Positions 23,245 to 30,336 are shown, counted from the stretch's first letter. The stretch: DNA of 32,936 bases from an uncultured Acetatifactor sp. (GCA_910587755.1 CAJUNZ010000012.1:9854-42789), one strand, 5' to 3'. Translations and numbers: made by a program. The notes: generated by a model not told the origin, from the sequence alone.

Positions 23245-23880
23245 ATGGAAAACGGAAAGGGCAGGTTTATTGCCTTTGAGGGAATAGACGGCAGCGGGAA
23301 GAGCACTCAGCTGCGGCTGTTTGTAAAACGGCTGCAGGAGGAAGGCATCCGGTGTCATACCACGATGGAACCTTCGGATTCCCCGGTGGGTTCACTGATT
23401 CATCAGATCCTGACAGGAAGGGTAAAGGCGGACAACAGGGTCATTGCGGCGCTGTTTGCCGCCGACAGGCTGGATCACCTGCTCAACGAGGTAAACGGGA
23501 TCGCGGCAAAAGTGCAGGAGGGGATCACGGTGGTGACACACAGGTATTATTTTTCCTCCTACGCCTACCACAGTGTGGATGTGCCCATGGACTGGGTGAT
23601 TCAGACCAATGCCCTCAGCAGGGATATTCTCAGGCCCACGGTGAACCTTTTTATCGACGTGGATCCGGACAGGGCCATGGAGAGGATCCTGAAAAACAGG
23701 GACCATGTGGAGCTGTTTGAGAAAAGATCCAGGCTTGTCCAGGTGAGGGAGAAATATCAGGAGGCCTTTGCGCTGCTGGAAGGGGAAGAAAATATCATCA
23801 CAGTGGACGGCAACCGTCCTCCGGAGGCCGTGGCGGAGGAGATCTGGGAGAAAGTCTCCGGCTATTTTCGGGAGAGCTGA
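23245..23880 (+). CDS. Thymidylate-kinase-like P-loop nucleoside monophosphate kinase
   Basis: 211 residues with the Tmk fold: P-loop GIDGSGKST (13-21, including the Asp that contacts the dTMP sugar), EPSDSPVGSLIHQIL where Tmk has EPGGTxxGE, and a LID-like ELFEKRSRLVQVREKY. The DR(Y/F/H) catalytic motif appears as THRYYFSSYAYH, with His99 (codon CAC at 23539-23541) in place of Asp. It may be a dTMP kinase variant, a paralogue with another substrate, or a non-phosphorylating homologue. It is inserted between infA and rpmJ, which are usually adjacent. GGAAGG lies about 9 bases before the start. The next gene has its own promoter. Confidence 0.8.
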   Translation: MENGKGRFIAFEGIDGSGKSTQLRLFVKRLQEEGIRCHTTMEPSDSPVGSLIHQILTGRVKADNRVIAALFAADRLDHLLNEVNGIAAKVQEGITVVTHRYYFSSYAYHSVDVPMDWVIQTNALSRDILRPTVNLFIDVDPDRAMERILKNRDHVELFEKRSRLVQVREKYQEAFALLEGEENIITVDGNRPPEAVAEEIWEKVSGYFRES

Positions 23881-23931
23881 GTATTTGAGAGGTTTTTTCG
23901 GTCTTTTTATGAAATTAATTGGTAAAAGCCC

Positions 23932-23961
23932 TTGCAATTCACAGAGGTCTTGTGCTATAAT
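23932..23961 (+). promoter_or_regulatory. Internal sigma-A promoter for rpmJ and the alpha section
   Basis: TTGCAA (23932-23937), an 18-base spacer and TATAAT (23956-23961) lie 33 bases before the rpmJ start. The -35 box and -10 box are the same words as in the main operon promoter at 9730-9758. It would drive rpmJ-rpsM-rpsK-rpsD-rpoA-rplQ independently of the upstream genes. Confidence 0.8.
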
Positions 23962-23994
23962 ACGAAATGGTCTTTTTTGAAAGGAGGGTTTAGC

Positions 23995-24108
23995 GTGAAG
24001 GTTAGAGCATCAGTAAAGCCAATGTGCGAAAAGTGCAAAATCATCAAGAGAAAAGGACGCATCAGAGTGATCTGCGAGAATCCGAAACATAAGCAGAGGC
24101 AGGGATAA
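23995..24108 (+). CDS. rpmJ: 50S ribosomal protein L36
   Basis: The smallest ribosomal protein, 37 residues, read directly from the sequence as a GTG-initiated frame. It begins VKVRASVKPMCEKCKIIK and ends PKHKQRQG. The zinc ligands are CEKC (11, 14), Cys27 and His32, so it is the zinc-binding form. AAAGGAGGG is six bases before GTG 23995. A 266-base structured gap separates it from rpsM, normally only tens of bases away. Confidence 0.95.
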   Translation: MKVRASVKPMCEKCKIIKRKGRIRVICENPKHKQRQG

Positions 24109-24120
24109 TCACCGTCTGGA

Positions 24121-24342
24121 GCGGCCCGGAGGGGCTGCGACAGGATTCGTGAGTTCTTGTCCGGTTTTTATGGCGGCTGAACCGGCGGGAGGAAGAGAAG
24201 CTTCTTCCCCTGCTGATTATCATAGAACTGGGATATGGAGCTTACTGGAGATTACTTCTTGATACCTCGGCGGAGGGACTTTTTCTGCCGGGGAAAGATC
24301 GGATGGAACAGACAGGTGTCCGGTTGGGTGGAAGCCCCAATC
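24121..24342 (+). ncRNA. Five-hairpin leader between rpmJ and rpsM
   Basis: The stems are: 24121-24127 with 24132-24138 (GCGGCCC/GGGCTGC); 24161-24166 with 24180-24185 (CCGGTT/AACCGG, perfect); 24191-24196 with 24203-24208 (GGAAGA/TCTTCC, perfect); 24265-24271 with 24287-24293 (CCTCGGC/GCCGGGG, one wobble); and 24322-24328 with 24336-24342 (GGTTGGG/CCCAATC, one wobble). The rpsM SD (GGAGG) lies 20 bases after the last stem. No gene was found in the gap. In E. coli the region before rpsM is the S4 target of the alpha operon, so an S4-controlled leader is one hypothesis. Confidence 0.6.
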
Positions 24343-24374
24343 AATGAGTAACTAAGATAATGGAGGAAACGTAA

Positions 24375-24746
24375 ATGGCTCGTATCGCAGGTGTTGACTT
24401 ACCCAGGGAGAAACGGATTGAGATTGGTTTGACTTATGTGTATGGGATCGGCAGGTCCACTTCCAACAAGATTCTGGCGGAAGCAGGCGTGAATCCCGAT
24501 ACCAGGGTCAGGAATGTGACAGATGACGAAGTGAAGAAGATCACAGAGGCCATTGGAAAACTGGGCGTGACGGTGGAAGGCGACTTAAGGCGCGAGACCG
24601 CACTGAACATCAAGAGGCTTCAGGAGATCGGCTGCTACCGCGGCATCCGTCACCGTAAGGGTCTGCCCGTCCGGGGACAGAATACCAAGAACAATGCCAG
24701 GACCAGGAAAGGTCCCAAGAGAACCGTTGCCAATAAGAAAAAGTAA
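24375..24746 (+). CDS. rpsM: 30S ribosomal protein S13
   Basis: Head protein bridging to the 50S and contacting the P-site tRNA. 123 residues: MARIAGVDLPREKRIEIGLT, a helix-two-turns-helix core, and the C-terminal basic tail GQNTKNNARTRKGPKRTVAN. GGAGG is eight bases before the ATG, after the long structured gap. Confidence 0.98.
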   Translation: MARIAGVDLPREKRIEIGLTYVYGIGRSTSNKILAEAGVNPDTRVRNVTDDEVKKITEAIGKLGVTVEGDLRRETALNIKRLQEIGCYRGIRHRKGLPVRGQNTKNNARTRKGPKRTVANKKK

Positions 24747-24794
24747 GAGGGGCTGACAGCAGTTCCCAAGAACGAGAAAGTAGGTTAGTTTAAA

Positions 24795-25190
24795 ATGGCG
24801 AAGCAAGTTGCAAAAAAAGTGACAAAAAAGCGCGTAAAGAAAAACGTTGAACGCGGACAGGCACATATCCAGTCTTCTTTTAACAATACTATTGTTACGC
24901 TGACGGATACCCAGGGAAATGCTCTCAGCTGGGCAAGTGCCGGTGGTCTGGGATTTAGAGGTTCAAGGAAATCTACTCCGTATGCTGCACAGATGGCGGC
25001 AGAGACAGCTACAAAGGCTGCTCTGGTGCACGGGCTCAAGTCCGTGGATGTCTTTGTCAAGGGACCCGGCTCAGGGCGCGAGGCTGCCATCAGGGCGCTT
25101 TCCGCAAGCGGCCTGGAAGTGGTGAGCATTCGCGACGTGACACCCGTTCCCCACAACGGCTGCCGTCCTCCCAAGCGCCGCCGCGTATAG
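24795..25190 (+). CDS. rpsK: 30S ribosomal protein S11
   Basis: Platform protein near the E site. 131 residues; the basic N-terminus (KQVAKKVTKKRVKKN) is followed by the core HIQSSFNNTIVTLTDTQGNA, SAGGLGFRGSRKSTPYAAQ and the C-terminal HNGCRPPKRRRV. The SD is weak (GTAGGTT), suggesting coupling to rpsM 48 bases upstream. Confidence 0.98.
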   Translation: MAKQVAKKVTKKRVKKNVERGQAHIQSSFNNTIVTLTDTQGNALSWASAGGLGFRGSRKSTPYAAQMAAETATKAALVHGLKSVDVFVKGPGSGREAAIRALSASGLEVVSIRDVTPVPHNGCRPPKRRRV

Positions 25191-25219
25191 TACGCCGGTG
25201 TGGGGCTGTGAGAGCTCTC

Positions 25220-25266
25220 CCCGGAATATTCGGGATAATCGTTGGAAGAAGGTACCCGGCAGGGTA
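25220..25266 (+). promoter_or_regulatory. Short hairpins in the rpsK-rpsD gap
   Basis: CCCG (25220-25223) with CGGG (25231-25234), and TACCC (25253-25257) with GGGTA (25262-25266) around GGCA. GGGG at 25202-25205 can compete for the first stem by pairing with CCCC (25219-25222). The gap is 111 bases. S4 autoregulates rpsD in Bacillus through a leader RNA, but I do not see enough here to call a homologue. Confidence 0.35.
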
Positions 25267-25301
25267 TTGTAAACAGACAAGAAAGAAGAGGAAAAGAAAC
25301 A

Positions 25302-25895
25302 ATGGCAGTAAATCGTGTACCCGTATTGAAGAGATGCAGATCCCTGGGCCTGGAGCCTTCCTATCTGGGATATGACAAGAAGTCCAAGAGGCAGAATGCA
25401 CGGGCGGGCAAGAAGATCAGCGAGTATGGTCTGCAGCTTCGGGAGAAGCAGAAGGCAAAGTTCATCTATGGCGTTCTGGAGAAGCCTTTCAGGAACTACT
25501 ATGAGAAGGCGGACAGGATGAAGGGCATGACCGGTGACAACCTGATGATCATGCTGGAGAGAAGGCTTGACAACGTGGTGTTCAGAATGGGTTTCGCCAG
25601 GACAAGGCGTGAGGCACGTCAGGTTGTGGGACACAAGCACATTGCGGTAAATGGCAGAACGGTGAATATTCCCTCCTATTTGATCAAAGCCGGCGATGTC
25701 ATTGAGATCAAGGAAAAGGCAAAGTCCCTTCAGAGATATAAGGAAATCACCGAGGTGACTGGCGGCAGGCTGGTTCCCGAGTGGATGGACGTGGACATGG
25801 AAAATCTGAAAGGAACCATCAAGAATCTTCCCACCAGGGAGATGATCGACGTTCCTGTTGATGAAATGCTTATTGTCGAGTTGTACTCCAAATAA
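25302..25895 (+). CDS. rpsD: 30S ribosomal protein S4
   Basis: Primary 16S rRNA binder of the 5' domain and a known autoregulator in E. coli and Bacillus. 197 residues. The N-terminus MAVNRVPVLKRCRSLGLEPS has only one cysteine and lacks the CxxC zinc cluster, so it is the zinc-free form. The S4 RNA-binding domain is in the middle (RLDNVVFRMGFARTRREARQ, VGHKHIAVNGRTVNIPSY). The frame opens at 25242, but ATG 25302 gives the family start and has AAGAAGAGG upstream. Confidence 0.97.
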   Translation: MAVNRVPVLKRCRSLGLEPSYLGYDKKSKRQNARAGKKISEYGLQLREKQKAKFIYGVLEKPFRNYYEKADRMKGMTGDNLMIMLERRLDNVVFRMGFARTRREARQVVGHKHIAVNGRTVNIPSYLIKAGDVIEIKEKAKSLQRYKEITEVTGGRLVPEWMDVDMENLKGTIKNLPTREMIDVPVDEMLIVELYSK

Positions 25896-25906
25896 GTCCT
25901 GTTGGC

Positions 25907-25954
25907 CTCTGAAGCCATATATTTACCGGACATCGGGAATATATGGCTTTGGAG
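25907..25954 (+). promoter_or_regulatory. 17-bp stem-loop between rpsD and rpoA
   Basis: Every base of 25907-25923 pairs with 25938-25954, including two wobbles and a perfect 12-bp core (AAGCCATATATT/AATATATGGCTT). The 14-base loop can itself form CCG/CGG. It begins 12 bases after the rpsD stop and is followed by a broken T-rich stretch (TGTTTGTGTCTTT). It could be an attenuating terminator, an RNase processing site or a 3'-end stabiliser. Confidence 0.8.
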
Positions 25955-26048
25955 TGTTTGTGTCTTTGGATAACAGTAACTGCTGGCGGAAGACATATTG
26001 CGTGAATTTTTATCGTCCAGACTAACATAAATTAAGGAGGGTATTCGA

Positions 26049-27005
26049 GTGTTCGAATTTGAGAGACCCAATATTGAGGTTGCTGAAATTTCAGAAGACA
26101 AGAAGTATGGCAAGTTCGTGGTTGAACCTTTGGAGAGAGGCTATGGCATTACGCTCGGCAATTCCCTGCGCAGGATTATGCTTTCTTCCCTGCCCGGAGC
26201 TGCCGTGAGCCAGATCAAGGTGGAAGGTGTCCTTCATGAATTCAGCGCGATACCCGGCGTGAAGGAGGACATGACGGAGATCATCATGAACCTCAAAAGC
26301 CTGGCCATCAGGAACAGCAGCGAGACAAACGAAACAAAGACTGCGTATATAGAATACGAGGGCGAAGGTATTGTACATGCTTCTGACATTCAGGCAGACC
26401 AGGACATAGAGATCCTGAACCCGGATCTGGTGATTGCCACCCTCAACGGCAGGGATACAAAGCTCTACATGGAACTTACCATCTCCAAAGGCCGGGGCTA
26501 TGTGAGCGCCGACAAGAACAAGCATGAGGATCTGCCCATCGGCGTCATCGCCATTGACTCCATCTACACTCCTGTGGAGCGAGTGAATGTGTCCGTGCAG
26601 AATACCCGTGTAGGTCAGATCACTGATTACGATAAATTGACTCTGGATGTGTTCACCAACGGAACCCTGGTTCCCGACGAGGCGGTGAGCCTTGCCGCAA
26701 AGGTGCTCAGCGAGCATCTGAGTCTGTTTATTGATCTGTCCGAGAATGCCAAGACCGCAGAGGTGATGGTGGAGAAGGAGGACGATGAGAGGGAGAAGGT
26801 TCTGGAGATGAGTATTGACGAACTGGAACTCTCTGTCCGTTCTTATAACTGCCTCAAGAGGGCTGGCATCAACACGGTGGAGGAACTGTGCAACAGGACT
26901 TCCGAGGATATGATGAAGGTGCGCAACCTGGGACGCAAATCCCTGGAGGAGGTGCTGGCGAAGCTGAAGGAACTTGGTCTGCAGCTGAACCCCAGCGAAG
27001 AATGA
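26049..27005 (+). CDS. rpoA: DNA-directed RNA polymerase alpha subunit
   Basis: Alpha subunit that nucleates core polymerase assembly. 318 residues: the dimerising N-terminal domain at about 1-230 (GNSLRRIMLSSLPGAAV at the dimer interface), an acidic linker (VEKEDDEREKV), and the C-terminal helix-hairpin-helix domain at about 255-315 (LELSVRSYNCLKRAGINTVE, RNLGRKSLEEVLAKL). The start is GTG at 26049, with AAGGAGGG seven bases upstream. The 153-base upstream gap holds the 17-bp stem but no convincing promoter. Confidence 0.98.
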   Translation: MFEFERPNIEVAEISEDKKYGKFVVEPLERGYGITLGNSLRRIMLSSLPGAAVSQIKVEGVLHEFSAIPGVKEDMTEIIMNLKSLAIRNSSETNETKTAYIEYEGEGIVHASDIQADQDIEILNPDLVIATLNGRDTKLYMELTISKGRGYVSADKNKHEDLPIGVIAIDSIYTPVERVNVSVQNTRVGQITDYDKLTLDVFTNGTLVPDEAVSLAAKVLSEHLSLFIDLSENAKTAEVMVEKEDDEREKVLEMSIDELELSVRSYNCLKRAGINTVEELCNRTSEDMMKVRNLGRKSLEEVLAKLKELGLQLNPSEE

Positions 27006-27017
27006 CTGCAGGATATT

Positions 27018-27097
27018 CCGCGGACGGTAAAGCCAAAGGGTTCGTCTGCGGTTCATCTCTATATGGAAGGAAATAGACGGCGGTCGTGACGGACTGC
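27018..27097 (+). promoter_or_regulatory. Two hairpins in the rpoA-rplQ gap
   Basis: CCGCGGACG (27018-27026) pairs along its full length with CGTCTGCGG (27043-27051, one wobble) around a 16-base loop. GCGGTC (27080-27085) pairs with GACTGC (27092-27097, one wobble). The gap is 160 bases and the rplQ start lies about 70 bases after the second stem. Confidence 0.6.
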
Positions 27098-27165
27098 CCC
27101 GCATTCGGTAAATAAGTCCAAAGAGCGTTGCCGGATGTACCATGAAAGGAGAAAGGAAACAAATC

Positions 27166-27702
27166 ATGGCAAAGTACAGAAAACTTGGAAGAACATCATC
27201 ACAGAGGAAGGCGCTGCTTCGCAACCAGGTGACGGCGCTGCTTCAGCACGGCAAGATTGTCACCACCGAGGCCAGGGCCAAGGAAGTGCGGAAGATTGTA
27301 GAGCATCTGATCACCATGGCTGTGAAGGAGAAGGACAATTTTGAGACCGTGACGGTGTCGGCTAAGGTTCCCGTAAAGGATAAGGACGGCAAGCGTGTGA
27401 AGGAAGTCATCGACGGCAAGAAGGTGACGAAGTTTGAGTCCGTGGAGAAGGAGATCAAGAAGGATCTGCCCACCAGATCTCATGCCAGGCGTCAGATTCT
27501 CAGGGTGCTGTATCCGGTGGTGTCCGTTCCTGAGGAGAACGCAGGAAGGAAGAGGAACACCAAGGAAGTGGACCTGGTTGCAAAACTCTTTGACGAGTAT
27601 GCTCCCAAGTATGTGGACCGCAAGGGCGGTTATACCAGGATTGTGAAGATCGGTCCCCGCAAGGGCGATGCGGCAATGGAAGTTATCCTGGAGCTGGTTT
27701 AA
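27166..27702 (+). CDS. rplQ: 50S ribosomal protein L17 with internal insertion
   Basis: Large-subunit protein close to the tunnel exit. 178 residues against the usual 112-130. The ends are canonical: MAKYRKLGRTSSQRKALLRN with ARAKEVRKIVEHLITMA at the front, and NTKEVDLVAKLFDEYAPKY, GGYTRIVKIGPRKGDAAMEV at the back. Between about residues 58 and 135 lies extra, very charged sequence (for example VKDKDGKRVKEVIDGKK) of about 60 residues. An in-frame upstream ATG (27142) is less likely because AAAGGA precedes 27166. It is the last gene of the operon, 25 bases before the terminator. Confidence 0.95.
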   Translation: MAKYRKLGRTSSQRKALLRNQVTALLQHGKIVTTEARAKEVRKIVEHLITMAVKEKDNFETVTVSAKVPVKDKDGKRVKEVIDGKKVTKFESVEKEIKKDLPTRSHARRQILRVLYPVVSVPEENAGRKRNTKEVDLVAKLFDEYAPKYVDRKGGYTRIVKIGPRKGDAAMEVILELV

Positions 27703-27727
27703 GATTTCCTGTAGAAGGCGGAGAACG

Positions 27728-27759
27728 GGAACCAATGTGGATGCATTGGTTCCTTTTTT
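27728..27759 (+). terminator. Rho-independent terminator of the ribosomal operon
   Basis: GGAACCAATG (27728-27737) pairs perfectly with CATTGGTTCC (27744-27753) across a six-base loop, followed by six T (27754-27759). Confidence 0.95.
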
Positions 27760-27766
27760 GAATGCA

Positions 27767-27799
27767 CAGCCCTGGGGAGGGGAATTGCCTCCAGGGCTG
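27767..27799 (+). promoter_or_regulatory. Hairpin upstream of the MATE gene
   Basis: CAGCCCTGG (27767-27775) pairs with CCAGGGCTG (27791-27799), and AGG (27778-27780) with CCT (27788-27790) extends the stem past a two-base bulge. No U-tract follows. It is just after the operon terminator and 48 bases before the MATE start. No promoter was recognised between the terminator and the MATE gene. Confidence 0.5.
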
Positions 27800-27846
27800 C
27801 TCACGGGGGATGGGCAGGTGGGAAGGGAAGAACAGAGGATGGGGAT

Positions 27847-29199
27847 ATGAGAGGTAAATCTTATAATAGAGAAGATGTGGCAAAGACGTTGAACATGGCC
27901 TGGCCGGCCATGCTGGAATCCTTTTTTACGGCTTTTGCAGGGCTGTTGGACTCCCTGATGGTCAGCTCCCTGGGGTCCTACGCGGTGGCTGCGGTGGGGC
28001 TGACCACGCAGCCTAAGTTTCTGGGTCTGTCCCTTTTTGTGGCGGCCAACGTGTCCGTGTCGGCTCTTACCGCCCGGCGCAAGGGGGAGGGAAACAGGGA
28101 GAAGGCAAATGGGATATTTTCCACTTTCCTGGCTTTTATCCTGGTGATGTCGGTGGTTCTCTCGGTGCTTCTGGTGGTGTTGGCGGATCCCATCATCCGT
28201 ATGTGCGGTTCGGAGGAACTGACCCATGGAAGCGCGGTGGAATATTTTCAGATTGTTATGGGCGGGATGATCTTCAATGTGGTACAGATGGGGGTGAACG
28301 CGGCCCAGCGGGGTGCGGGCAACACCCGCATTACCATGCGCACCAACCTGGTCTCCAGCACGGTGAACATTCTCTTTAACTACCTGCTGATCCAGGGAAA
28401 ATTTGGTTTTCCGGCCCTGGGAATCCGGGGAGCGGCGCTGGCCACAGTTCTGGGGACGGTGGTGGCCTGTGTTATGAGCGTGGCTTCCGTCTGGGATAAG
28501 GAGGGTTTTGTCAGCATTCCCTATATACTCAGGGAGAAGATCAGGCCGGGCATGGAGGCCATGAAAAATATTGCCCGGGTGGGCTACAGTGTGTTTGCGG
28601 AGCAGGTGCTGATGCGCATTGGCTTTATGCTCACAGCCATTATGGCCGCGGATCAGGGGACCAACGCTATGGCCGCCCACCAGGTGGGAATGAACATTAT
28701 GAGCCTGTCCTTTGCCTTTGGAGACGGGCTCCAGGCCACGGCGGTGGCCTTGATCGGCTACAGCCTGGGAGCAGGGCAGCCTGACCGGGCCAAGGAGTAC
28801 GGCAGAACCTGCCGCATGATAGGGGGTGTGGTATCGGTGATACTTGCCCTGGTATATTTTCTGGGGGCAGGGCCGCTGATGGGTCTGTTTTTCCAGGAGA
28901 AAGAGATTGTGGACATAGGCGTGGACATTATGCATGTGATTATTTTTGTGGTGATCCTGCAGATTGCCCAGGTCATTTACATGGGGTGTCTGCGGGGGGC
29001 GGGAGATACCCTCTACACGGCCCTGGCCTCCACCGTCAGTGTGACCCTTGTGAGAACCCTGGGGTCCTATGCCTTCGGCTACTGGCTGGGCATGGGCATT
29101 ATGGGTATCTGGTTCGGGGTGGTTGCCGATCAGCTCTCCCGGTTTCTTTTTGCCAGCACCCGTTTCCGCAGAGGGAAGTGGACGGAGATCCGCATTTAA
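27847..29199 (+). CDS. MATE family multidrug/cation efflux transporter
   Basis: Twelve-helix Na+- or H+-driven exporter of the MATE (MatE/DinF/NorM) superfamily, 450 residues. The two MatE halves can be seen: AWPAMLESFFTAFAGLLDSL and SLGSYAVAAVGLTTQPKF near the N-terminus, and EQVLMRIGFMLTAIMA with NAMAAHQVGMNIMSLSFAFG at the start of the second half. The typical GDGLQATAVALIGYSLGAGQ follows. The substrate cannot be deduced. The ribosome site is AGGATGGGG. Its position just after rplQ interrupts the common rplQ-ecfA1 adjacency. Confidence 0.92.
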   Translation: MRGKSYNREDVAKTLNMAWPAMLESFFTAFAGLLDSLMVSSLGSYAVAAVGLTTQPKFLGLSLFVAANVSVSALTARRKGEGNREKANGIFSTFLAFILVMSVVLSVLLVVLADPIIRMCGSEELTHGSAVEYFQIVMGGMIFNVVQMGVNAAQRGAGNTRITMRTNLVSSTVNILFNYLLIQGKFGFPALGIRGAALATVLGTVVACVMSVASVWDKEGFVSIPYILREKIRPGMEAMKNIARVGYSVFAEQVLMRIGFMLTAIMAADQGTNAMAAHQVGMNIMSLSFAFGDGLQATAVALIGYSLGAGQPDRAKEYGRTCRMIGGVVSVILALVYFLGAGPLMGLFFQEKEIVDIGVDIMHVIIFVVILQIAQVIYMGCLRGAGDTLYTALASTVSVTLVRTLGSYAFGYWLGMGIMGIWFGVVADQLSRFLFASTRFRRGKWTEIRI

Positions 29200-29226
29200 C
29201 CCTTGGGAAGGCTGAGATCCTTTCTT

Positions 29227-30168
29227 CTAATCACTGGATCCCTGACTTGGAGCCGGCTTCTGGAAGTGCATGTAGCCTTTTGCATCATTCCAGTTTCCGC
29301 CCCATGTGAAGCCGTGTTCCAGGAAGAGTTTATAGCACAGATCGTTCTCGTCAATCTTATAGGGATAGTCCTGCCGGCGGTCCCCGTAGTCCAGGCCGGG
29401 GTTCTCCAGAGGGGCCTCGGCGGAAGGGGCCCCGGACGATGGGAATACTTCCCGGGCGCCGTCTTCTCCATAGGACACATAGGGATTGTACAGGGGGTTG
29501 ATATCCACCGCCAGTCCCTGGGAATGCCTTGTGGAATGGCTGTCCTCCTGTGTTCTGCCGCCAAAACAGAAGGTATTGTTATCTTCAATGGCGGCAGCCA
29601 TATCTCCGCTGTACTCCTCTGCCAGCAGCACTTTTTCTATTCTGTATTCGTTGAGATAGAGCTCATGGAAGATCTCAAGCAGGTCCTGGGCAATCAGGCG
29701 GCTGCAGATCAGCTCTCCTTCCACGGGATTTCCCCCAAAGTCATAGTGCAGAATGTGAACATAGCACAGATCTTCGATTTCTTCCGGATCCTCCTCACCG
29801 GACAGAGAGAGGCCGGTCATATAGCGGCGGAGCCTGTGAGAGATCGGTTCATAGTAAAAACCTTCCTCCAGTGTGGTGCGCTCCTGGGCCTGTGAGAGAC
29901 CGTTCAGGGCGGCTCCGGTGAGGGCGGATTCCTCCGGGGAATGGGGGACTGCGCTCTGAACGGGACTGCCCTCCTCTGGCGGAGCTGTGCTCTGGACGGG
30001 ACTGTTCTCCTGGGACAGCGGAGGTCCGGAGGGGGACTGGCCGGGATTTTGCTGCATGTATTCCGAGAGGCTTAAAGAGTCCCGGGAGACAAACCTGGAG
30101 ATACTGCTGGCTATGACAACGATGGCGGCCAGGACGATTACCATCTGAATGATTTTTGACCTGTTCAT
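29227..30168 (-). CDS. Membrane-anchored M15-family peptidoglycan peptidase
   Basis: Predicted zinc D,D-carboxypeptidase or L-Ala-D-Glu endopeptidase of family M15 (closest to M15C), acting on the cell wall. 313 residues: a short cytoplasmic start, a hydrophobic anchor at about 7-27, then a Pro/Ser/Glu-rich linker (about 40-90) with a repeated SPVQS(T/A) element. The catalytic domain carries zinc ligands His215 and Asp222 in HSQGLAVDINPLYNPYV, and His301 in GYMHF preceded by HGFTWGGNWND. AAGGAAAGGAA lies upstream of the start, and a promoter is at 30227-30255. It converges on the MATE gene with 27 bases between and no clear terminator. Confidence 0.87.
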   Translation of the reverse strand: MNRSKIIQMVIVLAAIVVIASSISRFVSRDSLSLSEYMQQNPGQSPSGPPLSQENSPVQSTAPPEEGSPVQSAVPHSPEESALTGAALNGLSQAQERTTLEEGFYYEPISHRLRRYMTGLSLSGEEDPEEIEDLCYVHILHYDFGGNPVEGELICSRLIAQDLLEIFHELYLNEYRIEKVLLAEEYSGDMAAAIEDNNTFCFGGRTQEDSHSTRHSQGLAVDINPLYNPYVSYGEDGAREVFPSSGAPSAEAPLENPGLDYGDRRQDYPYKIDENDLCYKLFLEHGFTWGGNWNDAKGYMHFQKPAPSQGSSD

Positions 30169-30226
30169 GGGTGGATGTTCCTTTCCTTAGGGATGCTTTT
30201 GCCTGTGGCCTGAATGGTTCCCCCTT

Positions 30227-30260
30227 AGAATAGCACACGAAAGTTTTTTTGTAAACTTTC
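30227..30260 (-). promoter_or_regulatory. Promoter of the M15 peptidase gene with overlapping inverted repeat
   Basis: On the minus strand, TTTACA (30255-30250), a 17-base spacer and TATTCT (30232-30227) with an upstream TG (extended -10). GAAAGTTT (30239-30246) and AAACTTTC (30253-30260) form an 8-bp inverted repeat that covers the -35 box and spacer, a position suited to a repressor site. Confidence 0.6.
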
Positions 30261-30336
30261 AGTAACAGTTTGGCGCCCTGTCCGCCCTGATGCAGCTTTC
30301 TGGCTTAAGGCCGGCAGGGCCAAGATGAGAAAATGC

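Noticed and set aside
27199..28935. 578-codon open frame on the minus strand
   Set aside because: It lies antisense across rplQ and the MATE gene, whose products are clearly recognisable; the antisense translation is His/Pro/Gln-rich, as expected from the complement of GC-rich coding sequence.
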